DNA of 64,000 bases from Pedobacter lusitanus. Lineage in GTDB: Bacteria > Bacteroidota > Bacteroidia > Sphingobacteriales > Sphingobacteriaceae. The first letter of the stretch is position 1, and each line of letters opens with the position of its first letter. The stretch covers positions 5,394,001 through 5,458,000 of the forward strand of contig NZ_CP157278.1 in the NCBI RefSeq assembly GCF_040026395.1. The letters are read 5' to 3'. The notes under the pieces are model-generated. The model made no database searches. It was not told where the DNA came from and was given only the letters and a program-made list of their open reading frames with translations. Position numbers and translations under genes: made by a program. Shown one piece after another: positions 20,092-29,246 of this stretch.

Positions 20092-21865
20092 GGTTTATGC
20101 GGCTGTCCAGGCTCCTGATAAAATCAATCAAGTTGGCTTTCTCTTTTTTATTTAACTTTAGTGGTGCTGCATCCAGAGTTTGATTGGGAACCTTAATACC
20201 TGTTCCTGTTCCGCCGCCTTTGTTGTAGAAATCAATTACTTCTTCTAGTGTGCGGAATACACCATTGTGCATATATGGCGCTGTCCGGGCAGTGTTACGC
20301 ACAGTGGTAGTTTTGAAAGCATGACGATTAAAATCTCCGGGCTGAATGCTGCAGAGCCCAGGATCGGGATCAATATGCTTGCCATTTCTTTTTTGTGGTA
20401 CTCCGATTACTTCTGCCTCCATTTGCATATAACGTGGTGGTAATACGCTGTTGAACAGTGGCAGGTAATGACAGGTTCCGCAGCGTGCTTTGCCCATAAA
20501 TAGATTGAAACCTGCTATTTCTGCATTTTTCAGTACGTATTTATCGCCCTGCATATAGGAATCAAAACGACTGTTCAGCGCAGTCAGGCTGCGTACATAA
20601 CCCGCCAGCGCATTCATCACTTCAAAGGTGTCAATCTTAATACGTTCTTTTTGCGGATAGGTCAGGCTGAACAGTTTGCGATAGCTGCTATCACGCCAGA
20701 GCTTACCGGTTACCAGACTCATATTTCCATGCATCTCTTCTTTGTTCTGCACCACGGCCATAACCTGATCTTCCAGCGAGGGCGCCCGCAGGTCATAAAA
20801 TTGTGCTGGTTGTAAAGCTGCATTGATTAGGGTAGGGGTATTACGTTTGATCGTCTTTTTTTCGGTAACATCCAGATTTTTGATGAGTCCGTCTGTAAAA
20901 GCCAGATTTGGCTGATGACAGGAAGCGCAGCTACGTTTACCATTGCCGGAAAGTATAGTATCGAAGAATAATTTCTTTCCTAAAACTATCTTTTCCGGAG
21001 TTACAGAATCTCTCAATTCAGCGATATAGGCATTACGGTTAAAAGCATTTGTATCAAATAAAGTTGAAGCATTCTGATTAAGCAGGCGGTTATAACGAAC
21101 ATCGGGCAGTTTGAGTTCTGTCTTTAATACTTGGAGTGACCGGGTCAGTGGATTTGCATAACGGGTGATAAAGATAGCGCGGTCAAAAAGATTAAAGGTT
21201 ACAGGACGCTGCAGATAACGTACTGCAGGGGCAAATCCAGGTAACTCAGCATAGTAACCGGTAACTTTCTGTACACTTTGTAAAGCGGCTGCTGATTCAA
21301 TAAAACATCTTTTGGATAAAGGGTCATCAAAATCATTAAGACCAAGTGCCTCGATACGAAAAACCTCAAGTTTTACTGCATCGAGTATCTGCCAGTCCTG
21401 CAAATCTGACTTCTGGAAGTATTCTCTGAATTCAGTTGCGTTGACTTCCAGCTGATTCAACAGGTCGTTTAGTTCTTGTTTTTTACCTGGGACAAAACGG
21501 GGAAAAAGGTATTGCTCGATGACCTGTAACCCTGCTGGCTCGATAACCAGCCCACTGAGTTCAGTTTCAGGTACGGGAGGCCCATTCACCTGTCGTGCAG
21601 TCAGCGGGGCGAAGTATTCGGTTGCCCACTCCAGTTGCTTATAAGCCAGTCTTACATTACGGAAACGCTGTTGTAGTAAATGATTTTGTGCAATATCCAT
21701 TCTTGATGCCTGCAGCAATTTAACCTCAATGAGCAGATGGTTTGCCTGATGAATCAATTGCTCTTTAATCCGGACAGCCGGAATATCCGGCTGTCTCAGC
21801 GAAAGCAGGGACACTGTCACCAGTGCCAGAAGACTAAAGATAATCAGCTTAGAAATCGAACGCAT
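19967..21865 (-). CDS. Diheme cytochrome c peroxidase/MauG-like protein with imelysin-like N-terminal region
   Basis: Predicted periplasmic c-type cytochrome of 632 residues. It has an N-terminal signal/anchor (LIIFSLLALVTVSLLSL) and two heme-binding motifs, CASCH (Cys313-His317) and CGTCH (Cys462-His466), in a cytochrome c peroxidase/MauG arrangement with FKTTTVRNTARTAPYMHNG and LEEVIDFYNKGGG. Residues of about 30-290 form an extra helical region resembling an imelysin-like domain (YKQLEWATEYFAP, GLQVIEQYLFP). The start overlaps the phosphoesterase gene by 17 bp, so they are co-transcribed. The last 42 or so codons are antisense to the S41 gene; the family normally ends near FIRSLDS, so this tail may be a readthrough extension. 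Confidence 0.87.
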   Translation of the reverse strand: MRSISKLIIFSLLALVTVSLLSLRQPDIPAVRIKEQLIHQANHLLIEVKLLQASRMDIAQNHLLQQRFRNVRLAYKQLEWATEYFAPLTARQVNGPPVPETELSGLVIEPAGLQVIEQYLFPRFVPGKKQELNDLLNQLEVNATEFREYFQKSDLQDWQILDAVKLEVFRIEALGLNDFDDPLSKRCFIESAAALQSVQKVTGYYAELPGFAPAVRYLQRPVTFNLFDRAIFITRYANPLTRSLQVLKTELKLPDVRYNRLLNQNASTLFDTNAFNRNAYIAELRDSVTPEKIVLGKKLFFDTILSGNGKRSCASCHQPNLAFTDGLIKNLDVTEKKTIKRNTPTLINAALQPAQFYDLRAPSLEDQVMAVVQNKEEMHGNMSLVTGKLWRDSSYRKLFSLTYPQKERIKIDTFEVMNALAGYVRSLTALNSRFDSYMQGDKYVLKNAEIAGFNLFMGKARCGTCHYLPLFNSVLPPRYMQMEAEVIGVPQKRNGKHIDPDPGLCSIQPGDFNRHAFKTTTVRNTARTAPYMHNGVFRTLEEVIDFYNKGGGTGTGIKVPNQTLDAAPLKLNKKEKANLIDFIRSLDSRINLTPPDIALQTLPSPLQNYPHKHRAESQYCLSDNPADALPCR

Positions 21866-23165
21866 GGCTTAAAGGGTCAGCTTCCTGATCACGTTTGTTA
21901 AGGGGGTTTAGTCCCCATCTTTTTTCTATAAAAGACAGGATACTTACGGTTTCATAAGGAGTATGGTCAACGTAATTCTTTTTGGCAAAAGGGGAGATGA
22001 TTAAGGCTGGTATACGTGTTCCAGGTCCCCATTTGTCAATTACCGGAGGAGCTATATGATCCCAGAAACCGCCATTTTCATCGTAGGTAAGAATGATGAC
22101 CACATCCTTACTGTTTGGACCATTGAGCACTGCATTGATCAGTTTTACAGCATGACTTTCTCCTCCGGTTATAGTCGATTCACCAGGATGTTCATTTTCC
22201 AATCCTATAGGTTTAACAAATGACACTGCTGGTAAAGTACCATTTTTTGCGGCTTCTAAAAATTCAGTTTCATCTTTTAAATGTTCTTTTCTCCCAGGCG
22301 TTCCTTTAGCATAACGGGTAAAATAGGCAAAAGGCTGATGATGATAAGTAAAAGAGGGGTCTGGTTTACCGGCAACGGCATTGTTCCATCCACCTGAATA
22401 CCAGGCCCAGGAAATACCCTTGTCAGATAAACGGTCACCAATATTAGGCCCTGTCTGTGTAGGTACCAGGAACGCCGGGTTGCCACCTGCAGGATAGAGA
22501 TTAATCGAATTGATTGTGTTCACGGCATAGCCGTCAGGTGTAACTGTACCGTCTTTGATTAATTTGCCTCTGGCATCCACCTGAGCGACAATACTGGCGG
22601 GTGCATTAGGAAATGTTGGCGAGGCTGCAGCAACCAGCCACTGGTGGTTTAGAAATGAACCACCAAAGACGCTATGAAAGAAGTGATCACATAGGGTGTA
22701 TTTTTTGGCGAGCTCATATAACGGAATATCTTTGGTCCGATAATACCCCATGGCGAAACCTTTGGTAAAGTTATAATGGGCAAACTTATTCATCTTGCCT
22801 CCGTTGATCTGTAATTGCTCCTGGTAAAAACGATGTGTAACATCCGGAGTGACCTGGTCTGCGGCTACATATTGATCGATATTGAAATAGGTATTAGGCA
22901 GATTGGTTGGAAAAGCACTGCTTCTTGGGATTGGCGGCAGAGTCTGATAGGGCTTGTTTTCATGATCCAGCTGAATAATATTTTCCTTACTGGCTTGCTC
23001 CAGACCGTCTGCACCAGGGAATTGCCCGTACAAATTATCGAAGCTGTGGTTTTCCATATAGATCACGACAACATGTTTCACTTTATTTAATTGCGCAGAT
23101 GCAGGCACAGCTTTAAGACTTAAAGTGCTCAGTAAAAGAAGAGAAGTTTTGAGAATTGTTCTCAT
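21849..23165 (-). CDS. Secreted phosphoesterase-family protein (acid phosphatase/phospholipase C-like)
   Basis: Predicted exported phosphoesterase, 438 residues, signal peptide ending PASAQ (about residue 25). Family motifs are visible: ENHSFDN (38-44) with metal and nucleophile residues, SVFGGSFLNHQWLVAAA, GESHAVKLIN and LTYDENGGFWDH. Members include AcpA-type acid phosphatases and phosphatidylcholine-specific phospholipases C; the length (about 440) is nearer to the acid-phosphatase branch. It is followed with a 17-bp overlap by the diheme peroxidase gene and preceded by a small membrane-protein ORF. It may liberate phosphate outside the cytoplasm (inference). Confidence 0.87.
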   Translation of the reverse strand: MRTILKTSLLLLSTLSLKAVPASAQLNKVKHVVVIYMENHSFDNLYGQFPGADGLEQASKENIIQLDHENKPYQTLPPIPRSSAFPTNLPNTYFNIDQYVAADQVTPDVTHRFYQEQLQINGGKMNKFAHYNFTKGFAMGYYRTKDIPLYELAKKYTLCDHFFHSVFGGSFLNHQWLVAAASPTFPNAPASIVAQVDARGKLIKDGTVTPDGYAVNTINSINLYPAGGNPAFLVPTQTGPNIGDRLSDKGISWAWYSGGWNNAVAGKPDPSFTYHHQPFAYFTRYAKGTPGRKEHLKDETEFLEAAKNGTLPAVSFVKPIGLENEHPGESTITGGESHAVKLINAVLNGPNSKDVVIILTYDENGGFWDHIAPPVIDKWGPGTRIPALIISPFAKKNYVDHTPYETVSILSFIEKRWGLNPLNKRDQEADPLSHAFDF

Positions 23166-23309
23166 AAATGATTAAATGAATATAAATTTAATTCATGATT
23201 TAATAGTTAAGATGCCTACCGGGAATGTTCTGCCCGCAGGCAGACCCCGTATATCATCTGATAAATTAGCAACAGGATTGTTTTTCTGTGCTGCTGACTA
23301 AAGGATCAG

Positions 23310-23642
23310 TTATGGCGCGCCTGGTTGAAAACAGTGATGTGATACCTGTTGATACCATGAGATTGGATAGGAGGGGACGGCCTGTATTATCTTATTAAGG
23401 AAATGACAGGTAGAACTAATCACTGTCTTTTGCGAAAGAAGCATGATCCGGGCTACCTCAGCATGTTGTTCGTGGTTATCATCCTTTTTTTTGACCAGTC
23501 GTTGTAAGAGATTCCAGGCCATTGCCGGATTCGTTTTATAACTATCGGTTGTAGTTATCTGATAAACTAAATAAGGACGTACCAATAACATAAGCACCCC
23601 AAGGGTGAAAATGAAAATGCCGATTCTGTTTTTATGCCTCAT
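23310..23642 (-). CDS. Small hypothetical protein with one N-terminal membrane segment
   Basis: A 110-residue ORF on the same strand and upstream of the phosphoesterase/peroxidase pair. It begins with a plausible membrane helix (IGIFIFTLGVLMLLVRPYLV) and continues with a hydrophilic part (RLVKKKDDNHEQHAEVARIM). No domain is recognised and no clear ribosome binding site is seen. It may be a small membrane partner of the pair, or a chance ORF. Confidence 0.45.
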   Translation of the reverse strand: MRHKNRIGIFIFTLGVLMLLVRPYLVYQITTTDSYKTNPAMAWNLLQRLVKKKDDNHEQHAEVARIMLLSQKTVISSTCHFLNKIIQAVPSYPISWYQQVSHHCFQPGAP

Positions 23643-23804
23643 TTGTAACGAAGGATGAAGCTACAGTTTATTGTTGTATTTTCCTAACAGGACCGGATTC
23701 GTGCTATTTATATTGCTGATGCCATTTGGCTACAAGAACTGGTCATTTGGTTACTTTTTCGATGGTGTTGCTGCAGAACTTTGTATCAGCAAAATAAAAA
23801 AAAT

Positions 23805-24716
23805 ATGAAAATTGTACTTACAGGTTCTATCGGAAACATCGGAAAACCTCTTACCCAGACTTTAATACAAAATGGTCATACTGTAACAGTCATCAGCAGT
23901 AATGCAGAGCGAAAACCGGCAATTGAGGCGCTTGGTGCTCAGGCAGCAATTGGTATCATGCAGGACGCTTCTTTCCTGACCAGGACTTTTCAGGGCGCAG
24001 ATATCGTATATCTGATGGAAACGATGGATGCCGCTGGTGGTGATTTGTCTGATAAAGAAGTTGATTTTATGGATGTAATTGATCAGATTGGTCATAACTA
24101 CAAGCAGGCTGTCAGCCATTCAGGTGTAAAAAAAATAATACATCTTAGCAGCATTGGCGCACATATGGATAAAGATAATGGCATTTTAAGATTCCATCAT
24201 AATGTGGAGCATATATTGAAGCAGTTACCTGCTGATGTGTCTGTTAAAACTTTACGCCCGGTGGGTTTCTATACCAATATGTTCTCTTTTGTTTCAACGA
24301 TCAAAAACCAGGGCGCTATCATTTCTAACTATGGCGGTGATCAAAAAGAGCCCTGGGTTTCTCCTCTGGACATTGCAGCGGTGATTGCAGAAGAGATTGA
24401 ACTGCCTTTTGAAGGTAGAACTGTGCGTTATATAGCCAGTGATGAGGTTTCGCCGAATGAAATTGCCGCAGTGTTTGGAAAGGCGATCGGAAAGCCAGAC
24501 TTACAATGGAAAGTCATTCCGGATGAGCAGCTTTTAAATTCATGGTTAAGTATTGGATTTAATCCCCGGATTGCTCAGGGTTTTATAGAGATGCAAGCCA
24601 GTCAGCGCGATGGCAGATTATACGAAGACTATTACTGCAATCAGCCGGTTTTGGGTAAAGTCAAACTGGCCGAATTTGCAGAGAACTTTGCCACGGTCTA
24701 CTTTCAGGAAGATTAA
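23805..24716 (+). CDS. NmrA-like NAD(P)-binding protein (atypical short-chain dehydrogenase)
   Basis: A 303-residue Rossmann protein. The ATG at 23805 starts the first beta-strand directly (MKIVLTGSIGNIGKPL); an upstream TTG at 23781 is less likely. The dinucleotide motif TGSIGNIG is followed by ADIVYLMETMD and IIHLSSIGAH, as in NmrA/HSCARG-type NAD(P)H-binding proteins, which are often redox sensors or quinone reductases lacking the full Ser-Tyr-Lys catalytic set. It is followed by a terminator and an AraC regulator on the same strand. Confidence 0.85.
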   Translation: MKIVLTGSIGNIGKPLTQTLIQNGHTVTVISSNAERKPAIEALGAQAAIGIMQDASFLTRTFQGADIVYLMETMDAAGGDLSDKEVDFMDVIDQIGHNYKQAVSHSGVKKIIHLSSIGAHMDKDNGILRFHHNVEHILKQLPADVSVKTLRPVGFYTNMFSFVSTIKNQGAIISNYGGDQKEPWVSPLDIAAVIAEEIELPFEGRTVRYIASDEVSPNEIAAVFGKAIGKPDLQWKVIPDEQLLNSWLSIGFNPRIAQGFIEMQASQRDGRLYEDYYCNQPVLGKVKLAEFAENFATVYFQED

Positions 24717-24751
24717 GTTTGCTGTTTTTCGCGCTGTTTAAGCAGGGTTGT

Positions 24752-24782
24752 CAAAGGGAAATATAGTTCTGATTTCCCTTTG
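24752..24782 (+). terminator. Probable terminator hairpin
   Basis: Perfect 11-bp inverted repeat CAAAGGGAAAT ... ATTTCCCTTTG with a short loop, followed by an AT-rich stretch, 36 bp after the NmrA-like gene. Confidence 0.75.
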
Positions 24783-24825
24783 ATTTATTATTTTTAATAA
24801 CAAAGTATATATTTTTGGATAAGTT

Positions 24826-25746
24826 ATGGCTAACATTCAACGGATAAAAACTATTACCGAATTTCATCGGTCCCGTGGACTGGCTGCGCCGGAGCATCCA
24901 TTAATCAGTGTGATTAATTATGCTGACGTGCGGCTTACCGGAGAACAGCTTAACCAGAGCTGGATGCTTGACTTTTATCTCATCTCCCTGAAACGAAATA
25001 TAGGTGGCAATATCAGATATGGACAGCAAGCTTACGATTTTGACGAGGGGGTTATGTTTTTTATCGCACCAGGACAAATATTCAGTATTAAAAGAGAGGC
25101 AGATGTATCTGGTGAAAAATCGGGCTGGATGCTCCTCATACATCCCGACTTTATATGGAACTCTTCCCTGGGTAAAAAGATTAAAAGCTATGAGTACTTT
25201 GATTACACCATCCATGAAGCTTTGTTTGTATCTAAGAGAGAAGAACAGCTGCTGGAGCGAATTATAGAAGATATCAGACAGGAATACCAAACCAATATTG
25301 ATAAATACAGCCAGAATATTATCCTGTCGCAGATTGATACGCTGCTTAATTATTCGGAAAGGTTTTACAACCGGCAATTTCTGACCCGTAAAAAGGCCGG
25401 ACACAAACTCCTGGAAAAAATGGAGCACCTGTTGACGACTTACTTTAACGAAAAGGATCTCGTCAAAACTGGATTGCCCACAGTCGGGCTTTTGGCTGAT
25501 CAGCTGAATGTTTCTGCTAAGTACCTAAGTAGTTTACTCAGAATATTGACCGGATTGAGTGCACAGCAGCATATCCATGAAAAACTAATCGGGAAGGCGA
25601 AAGAAAAACTATCTGCCACAAGTCTTTCTGTCAGTGAAATTGCCTATGAATTAGGTTTTGAACACCCTCAATCCTTCAGTAAATTATTTAAACAGAAAAC
25701 TGATGTTTCACCACTGGAATTCAGGAGATCTTTTCATATCAACTAA
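24826..25746 (+). CDS. AraC family transcriptional regulator
   Basis: A 306-residue regulator with an N-terminal cupin-like sensor region (about 30-130, IAPGQIFSIKRE) and a C-terminal AraC double HTH (about 205-300: LPTVGLLADQLNVSAKYLSSLL, SVSEIAYELGFEHPQSFSKLFK, VSPLEFRR). A TAnnTTTG-like element (24810-24817) lies only 8 bp before the ATG, too close for a normal leader unless the transcript is nearly leaderless. It is followed on the same strand by an MDR oxidoreductase, a plausible target. Confidence 0.9.
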   Translation: MANIQRIKTITEFHRSRGLAAPEHPLISVINYADVRLTGEQLNQSWMLDFYLISLKRNIGGNIRYGQQAYDFDEGVMFFIAPGQIFSIKREADVSGEKSGWMLLIHPDFIWNSSLGKKIKSYEYFDYTIHEALFVSKREEQLLERIIEDIRQEYQTNIDKYSQNIILSQIDTLLNYSERFYNRQFLTRKKAGHKLLEKMEHLLTTYFNEKDLVKTGLPTVGLLADQLNVSAKYLSSLLRILTGLSAQQHIHEKLIGKAKEKLSATSLSVSEIAYELGFEHPQSFSKLFKQKTDVSPLEFRRSFHIN

Positions 25747-25898
25747 TATGTATAGTCTGTGTTTGATAAGCTTTCAGAAAAGAGTTATGGATAGTTAAAC
25801 AGAAGTATGCCCGACAAACAATTATTTCAATTTTTGTGTTATTAGTTTTGTCCCTTAACAGGAGAAACAGTTCGGTAGTGATTCATAAATTCAGCACA

Positions 25899-26867
25899 AT
25901 GAAAGCAGCAATAACTCCTAAAGCAGGCGGTCCTGACGTAATTCAATTAGAGGAAAAACTGAAACCCCGGTTGCAACAAGGCTGGATCTTAATTAAAATC
26001 AAAGCCTTTGGAATTAACAGGTCTGAAATATTTACAAGACAGGGTGACTCGCCAAATGTGAAGTTCCCAAGGATTCAGGGAATAGAATGTGTGGGGGAGG
26101 TAGAGGAAGATGCTTCGGGAACTTATAAAGTGGGGCAAAAAGTAGCCGCAATTATGGGGGGCATGGGTAGAGATTTTGATGGTAGCTATGCTGAGTTTGT
26201 AACAGTCCCTTTGGAAATTGTCTTCCCATTTGAAAGCGACTTGTCGTGGGATGTCCTTGGAGCGATACCAGAGATGTTCCAGACTGTATCGGGATCGTTA
26301 ACCCAGGCATTGGAAGTTAAAAAAGGAGAAGTGCTCTTAATTCGCGGAGGAACTTCTTCTATCGGGATGCTGGCCTGCCAACTGGCCAAACATTATGGGT
26401 TAACCGTAATATCCACTACCAGGAATTGGGATAAAGAACAGGATCTTAAAGCAAATGGTGCAGATCATGTTTTAATAGATGATGGTGAAGTTAATATGAG
26501 ACTGAAAAACTTGTTTCCTGAGGGGGTTGATAAGGTTCTTGAACTCATTGGGACAGCCACACTTAAAGATTCATTAAAATGTATACGGTCAAAAGGTGTG
26601 GTATGTATGACAGGAATACTAAGCGGAGAATGGACAATGAATGAATTTACTCCTATGGGCGATATCCCATCTTTAGGCCGGTTAACGGTTTATATGGGTG
26701 AAGCGGGTAATTTAGATAAGAATTTACTTCAGGACTTTATTGATGAGGTGGCTAAGGGAAATATTGCTTTGAACATTGACAAAGTATTTAAACTGGATCA
26801 GATTGTAAGCGCGCATACTTACATGGAAAGTAATCAGGCCAAAGGAAAAATAGTGGTAGAAATATAG
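25899..26867 (+). CDS. Medium-chain dehydrogenase/reductase, quinone oxidoreductase-like
   Basis: Zinc-independent MDR enzyme of 322 residues that likely reduces quinones or enones with NADPH. The start at 25899 gives the standard MKAAITPKAGGPDVIQLEE; the frame opens upstream at 25836 but without family support. Visible: the GroES-like domain (WILIKIKAFGINRSEIFTRQG, GIECVGEVEE), then the Rossmann nucleotide motif (LLIRGGTSSIGMLACQLAKHYG) and the C-terminal NQAKGKIVVEI. It is a paralogue of the minus-strand MDR gene at 27421-28403, which lies convergently across the NTF2-like gene. Confidence 0.9.
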   Translation: MKAAITPKAGGPDVIQLEEKLKPRLQQGWILIKIKAFGINRSEIFTRQGDSPNVKFPRIQGIECVGEVEEDASGTYKVGQKVAAIMGGMGRDFDGSYAEFVTVPLEIVFPFESDLSWDVLGAIPEMFQTVSGSLTQALEVKKGEVLLIRGGTSSIGMLACQLAKHYGLTVISTTRNWDKEQDLKANGADHVLIDDGEVNMRLKNLFPEGVDKVLELIGTATLKDSLKCIRSKGVVCMTGILSGEWTMNEFTPMGDIPSLGRLTVYMGEAGNLDKNLLQDFIDEVAKGNIALNIDKVFKLDQIVSAHTYMESNQAKGKIVVEI

Positions 26868-26874
26868 CTATATC

Positions 26875-26904
26875 CCGGAGCTGCCTTTAATTAAGCAGCT
26901 CCGG
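26875..26904. terminator. Probable terminator hairpin between convergent genes
   Basis: Perfect 10-bp inverted repeat CCGGAGCTGC ... GCAGCTCCGG with a 10-nt loop between the plus-strand MDR gene and the minus-strand NTF2-like gene. It lacks a long T-run. Confidence 0.62.
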
Positions 26905-26915
26905 TAATAGATTTA

Positions 26916-27410
26916 TTATTTCATTTTGTTGAAAATATATCGGGCAATTTTCCATGCACCATTTTCTTTCTGTAAAACAAATAACTCTCTGTTCTCTTCT
27001 TCTCCTTTAACGCCGGTTGCATGAATCAACTGTGTTCCTCTTGAAACTGTTCTGGCAAATGCATAATTCTCATTGATCAGGGTAACTTCATCAATTTGAA
27101 ATTTGATGTTCAATTGCAAGGTTTTAAATACAAACTCATATGATCCTTTTAATTGTTCCTGGCCAACAGCAGAAGGACCACCCTGTGGCATAAATATGCC
27201 GTCTTTTGTATATAATGACAGTACCTTATTTACATCTGATGTATTCAGTGCATCCTGATAGTTGAAAAGTAATTTTTCGATTGCTGTTTTTGCTGTTTCC
27301 ATTTTGATAGTTTTTTTATTGTTGTTGAATTGTGTCTTATTTTGAGCGTTTGCTAAACCAATTGATAACAGGAGTATACCTGTAATCATCGGCAGGATTG
27401 ACTTTTTCAT
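26916..27410 (-). CDS. Exported NTF2/SnoaL-like (DUF4440-type) protein
   Basis: A 164-residue protein with a signal peptide (MKKSILPMITGILLLSIGLANAQ) and an NTF2-like cone fold (about 38-164: IEKLLFNYQDALNTSDVNKVLSLYTKDGIFMP... WKIARYIFNK) of the YybH/SgcJ-like group, whose members bind small hydrophobic ligands or act as isomerases or hydrolases. Specific function is unknown. It lies 10 bp after the frameshifted MDR gene on the same strand, so probably one transcript. Confidence 0.82.
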   Translation of the reverse strand: MKKSILPMITGILLLSIGLANAQNKTQFNNNKKTIKMETAKTAIEKLLFNYQDALNTSDVNKVLSLYTKDGIFMPQGGPSAVGQEQLKGSYEFVFKTLQLNIKFQIDEVTLINENYAFARTVSRGTQLIHATGVKGEEENRELFVLQKENGAWKIARYIFNKMK

Positions 27411-27420
27411 GTTATTCAGT

Positions 27421-28403
27421 TTAAGCAGTTACTACTATTTTGCCATTTGTTTTATTGCTGTCCATTAGTTTGTGAGCTTCCGCAATCTGGTCAAAAGTGA
27501 ATGTAGCGGTTCTTAATGAAGGCATTTTGCCAGATACGATCTGATCTGCAATGAAATTTAAAGGGGTTTCTGTCAGTGGATAAACTTTAGAACCTAATAA
27601 TCCGCTGAGTGAAAAACTTAATTTAACAGATTGACCCAGCTGAGTCATTAAGTTTAAATTGGAGATGACAGGGGCACCGCTGAGTAAACCAATAACGGTA
27701 ACTTCACCAAAAGCCCTTACTGCTGCAACTGTATCAAGTATGCCTTCTCCTCCCACGATATCCAACGCATAGTGGACGCCTTCAGGAATTATTTTTCGTA
27801 CCTCCTGAGAAACATTTCCATTATCAATGATAATATAATCTGCACCCAGTTCTTTTAGACGGAAAGATTTGTTTGCATTTCTTGTGGTGGCAATCACCTT
27901 AACGCCTTTTAGTTTGGCGTAAAGTATGGCTGCTGCACCTGCTGCACTGGTACCACCTTTCACAAGTAACGTTTCTCCTGTAACAACCTTTAGAACCTTA
28001 TCCAGAACAACAGCAGCTGTACCAAATGATTCCGGGATAGCCGCAAGTTCTTCATAGGAAATATTACTGTTAATAGCCAGGACATTGTCGGCAGGGGAAA
28101 CCACATATTCAGCATAGCTGCCCTGGCGGGTCATACCTAGTCCACCCATCATGGTTACTACTTTCTGACCAATTTTAAATCTGCCTGATTTATCTTCAAC
28201 GACTTCGCCGGCAGCTTCTATTCCTAAAACAGTCGGTGCTGTAACAGGTCCCATAATTCCCTTTCTTTTATAGGACTCCATTTTATTTAACCCAAAGGCT
28301 CTGATCTTTATTTTTACTGCGCCATCGGTGGTTTGAGGCTCTTCAATTTCCTGAATAGTTAAAACCTCTGGTCTCCATTTTTTTCTAATAGGATCGCTTT
28401 CAT
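27421..28403 (-). pseudogene. MDR quinone oxidoreductase-like gene with one-base frameshift near the 5' end
   Basis: The main frame (27421-28281) codes the GroES and Rossmann parts of an MDR enzyme (PTVLGIEAAGEVVED, LLVKGGTSAAGAAAILYAKL, NGKIVVTA) but its first ATG is inside the domain. Upstream codons in that frame still read as MDR (PEVLTIQEIEEPQT, VKIKIRAFGLNK), with no start before a stop at 28420. The other frame supplies the missing start at 28403: MKAILLEKNGDQRF then TAA. Joining them after NG, with one base added at about 28371-28376, gives MKAILLEKNG(G/D)PEVLTIQEIEE, the normal MDR beginning and like the paralogue at 25899. So one base is missing: a true lesion or a sequencing error. 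Without repair, a truncated 286-residue product is possible. Confidence 0.82.
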
Positions 28404-28483
28404 TTTTATGTTGTTTTTGTTATCAATTATTACAACACAAAGGTGGGGCAGATCCTGATGGCGGACTTATAAACTATCGTAAG

Positions 28484-28512
28484 AAAAAACCTTAAACTAG
28501 GTTAAGGTTTTT
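28484..28512 (-). terminator. Rho-independent terminator after the Crp/Fnr gene
   Basis: Perfect 11-bp inverted repeat (28485-28495 with 28502-28512, AAAAACCTTAA/TTAAGGTTTTT), followed by a T-rich end on the minus strand. It touches the stop codon of the Crp-like gene. Confidence 0.8.
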
Positions 28513-29117
28513 CATTTTGAAACCAGTTCTCTTCTGATTTTACTCAGGAATTCGGGGGTTATTCCTAAATAGGAAGCGATTTGTGTATTTGGGAGCCGTT
28601 TGGAAAGCTCCGGGTATTGTTCAAGAAATGCAAGGTAACGCTCTGTTGCATTGTAGCAAAAGGATTGAAGTAACCGATTTTGTAATTCAACAAATTTATT
28701 TTCAATGATTACTCTGAAATTCCGGTCAAGCTTTGGAATGTTGACATAAAGGAAGAGAAGATCGGTTTTGTGAATCTGAAGAATAGTGGACGGTTCCATT
28801 GCTTCTATATATAATTCACTGGGTTTTTCGGAATGAAAACTTCCGATGTCTGTTGCCCAGTCATTTTCAGTTACAAACTGGATATTATGTTCTACGCCCT
28901 TCTCATCAACTTTATATATTTTAAAACAGCCCTGAACTACAAAATTATAATGCTGACAGACAGATCCCTCCTGAAGAATAAATTTCCTCCGTCTGATTTT
29001 CTTCTCCACAATTCTTGGCAGAAGCAGGGCTTCTTCCTCATCATTCAAAGGAAGGTAGTCTTTAAAGTGCTCTGTTAGTGGTTTTAGTATTGATGAATTA
29101 TCATTAACTGAAGTCAT
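28512..29117 (-). CDS. Crp/Fnr family transcriptional regulator
   Basis: A 201-residue protein with a cyclic-nucleotide-binding-like beta-roll (about 20-130: RRRKFILQEGSVCQHYNFVVQGCFKIY, GSFHSEKPSELYIEAMEPS), a dimer helix and a C-terminal HTH in which LPNTQIASYLGITPEFLSKIRREL is the recognition part. It lacks the Cys cluster of FNR and the full cAMP-binding signature, as is common for Bacteroidetes members. It is followed by its own terminator and then the MDR gene, which it may regulate (inference). Confidence 0.88.
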   Translation of the reverse strand: MTSVNDNSSILKPLTEHFKDYLPLNDEEEALLLPRIVEKKIRRRKFILQEGSVCQHYNFVVQGCFKIYKVDEKGVEHNIQFVTENDWATDIGSFHSEKPSELYIEAMEPSTILQIHKTDLLFLYVNIPKLDRNFRVIIENKFVELQNRLLQSFCYNATERYLAFLEQYPELSKRLPNTQIASYLGITPEFLSKIRRELVSK

Positions 29118-29246
29118 TCTTTAATGCTTGGTAAAAGATGAGGATAAAGTTATAACAAATTATTTTAGTGGGGTTAGCATAACGAAGATAAGTTCTCCGG
29201 ATGTTTGTGATAGGTAACACATGTTGATTTTTACTTCGTCTTAACT

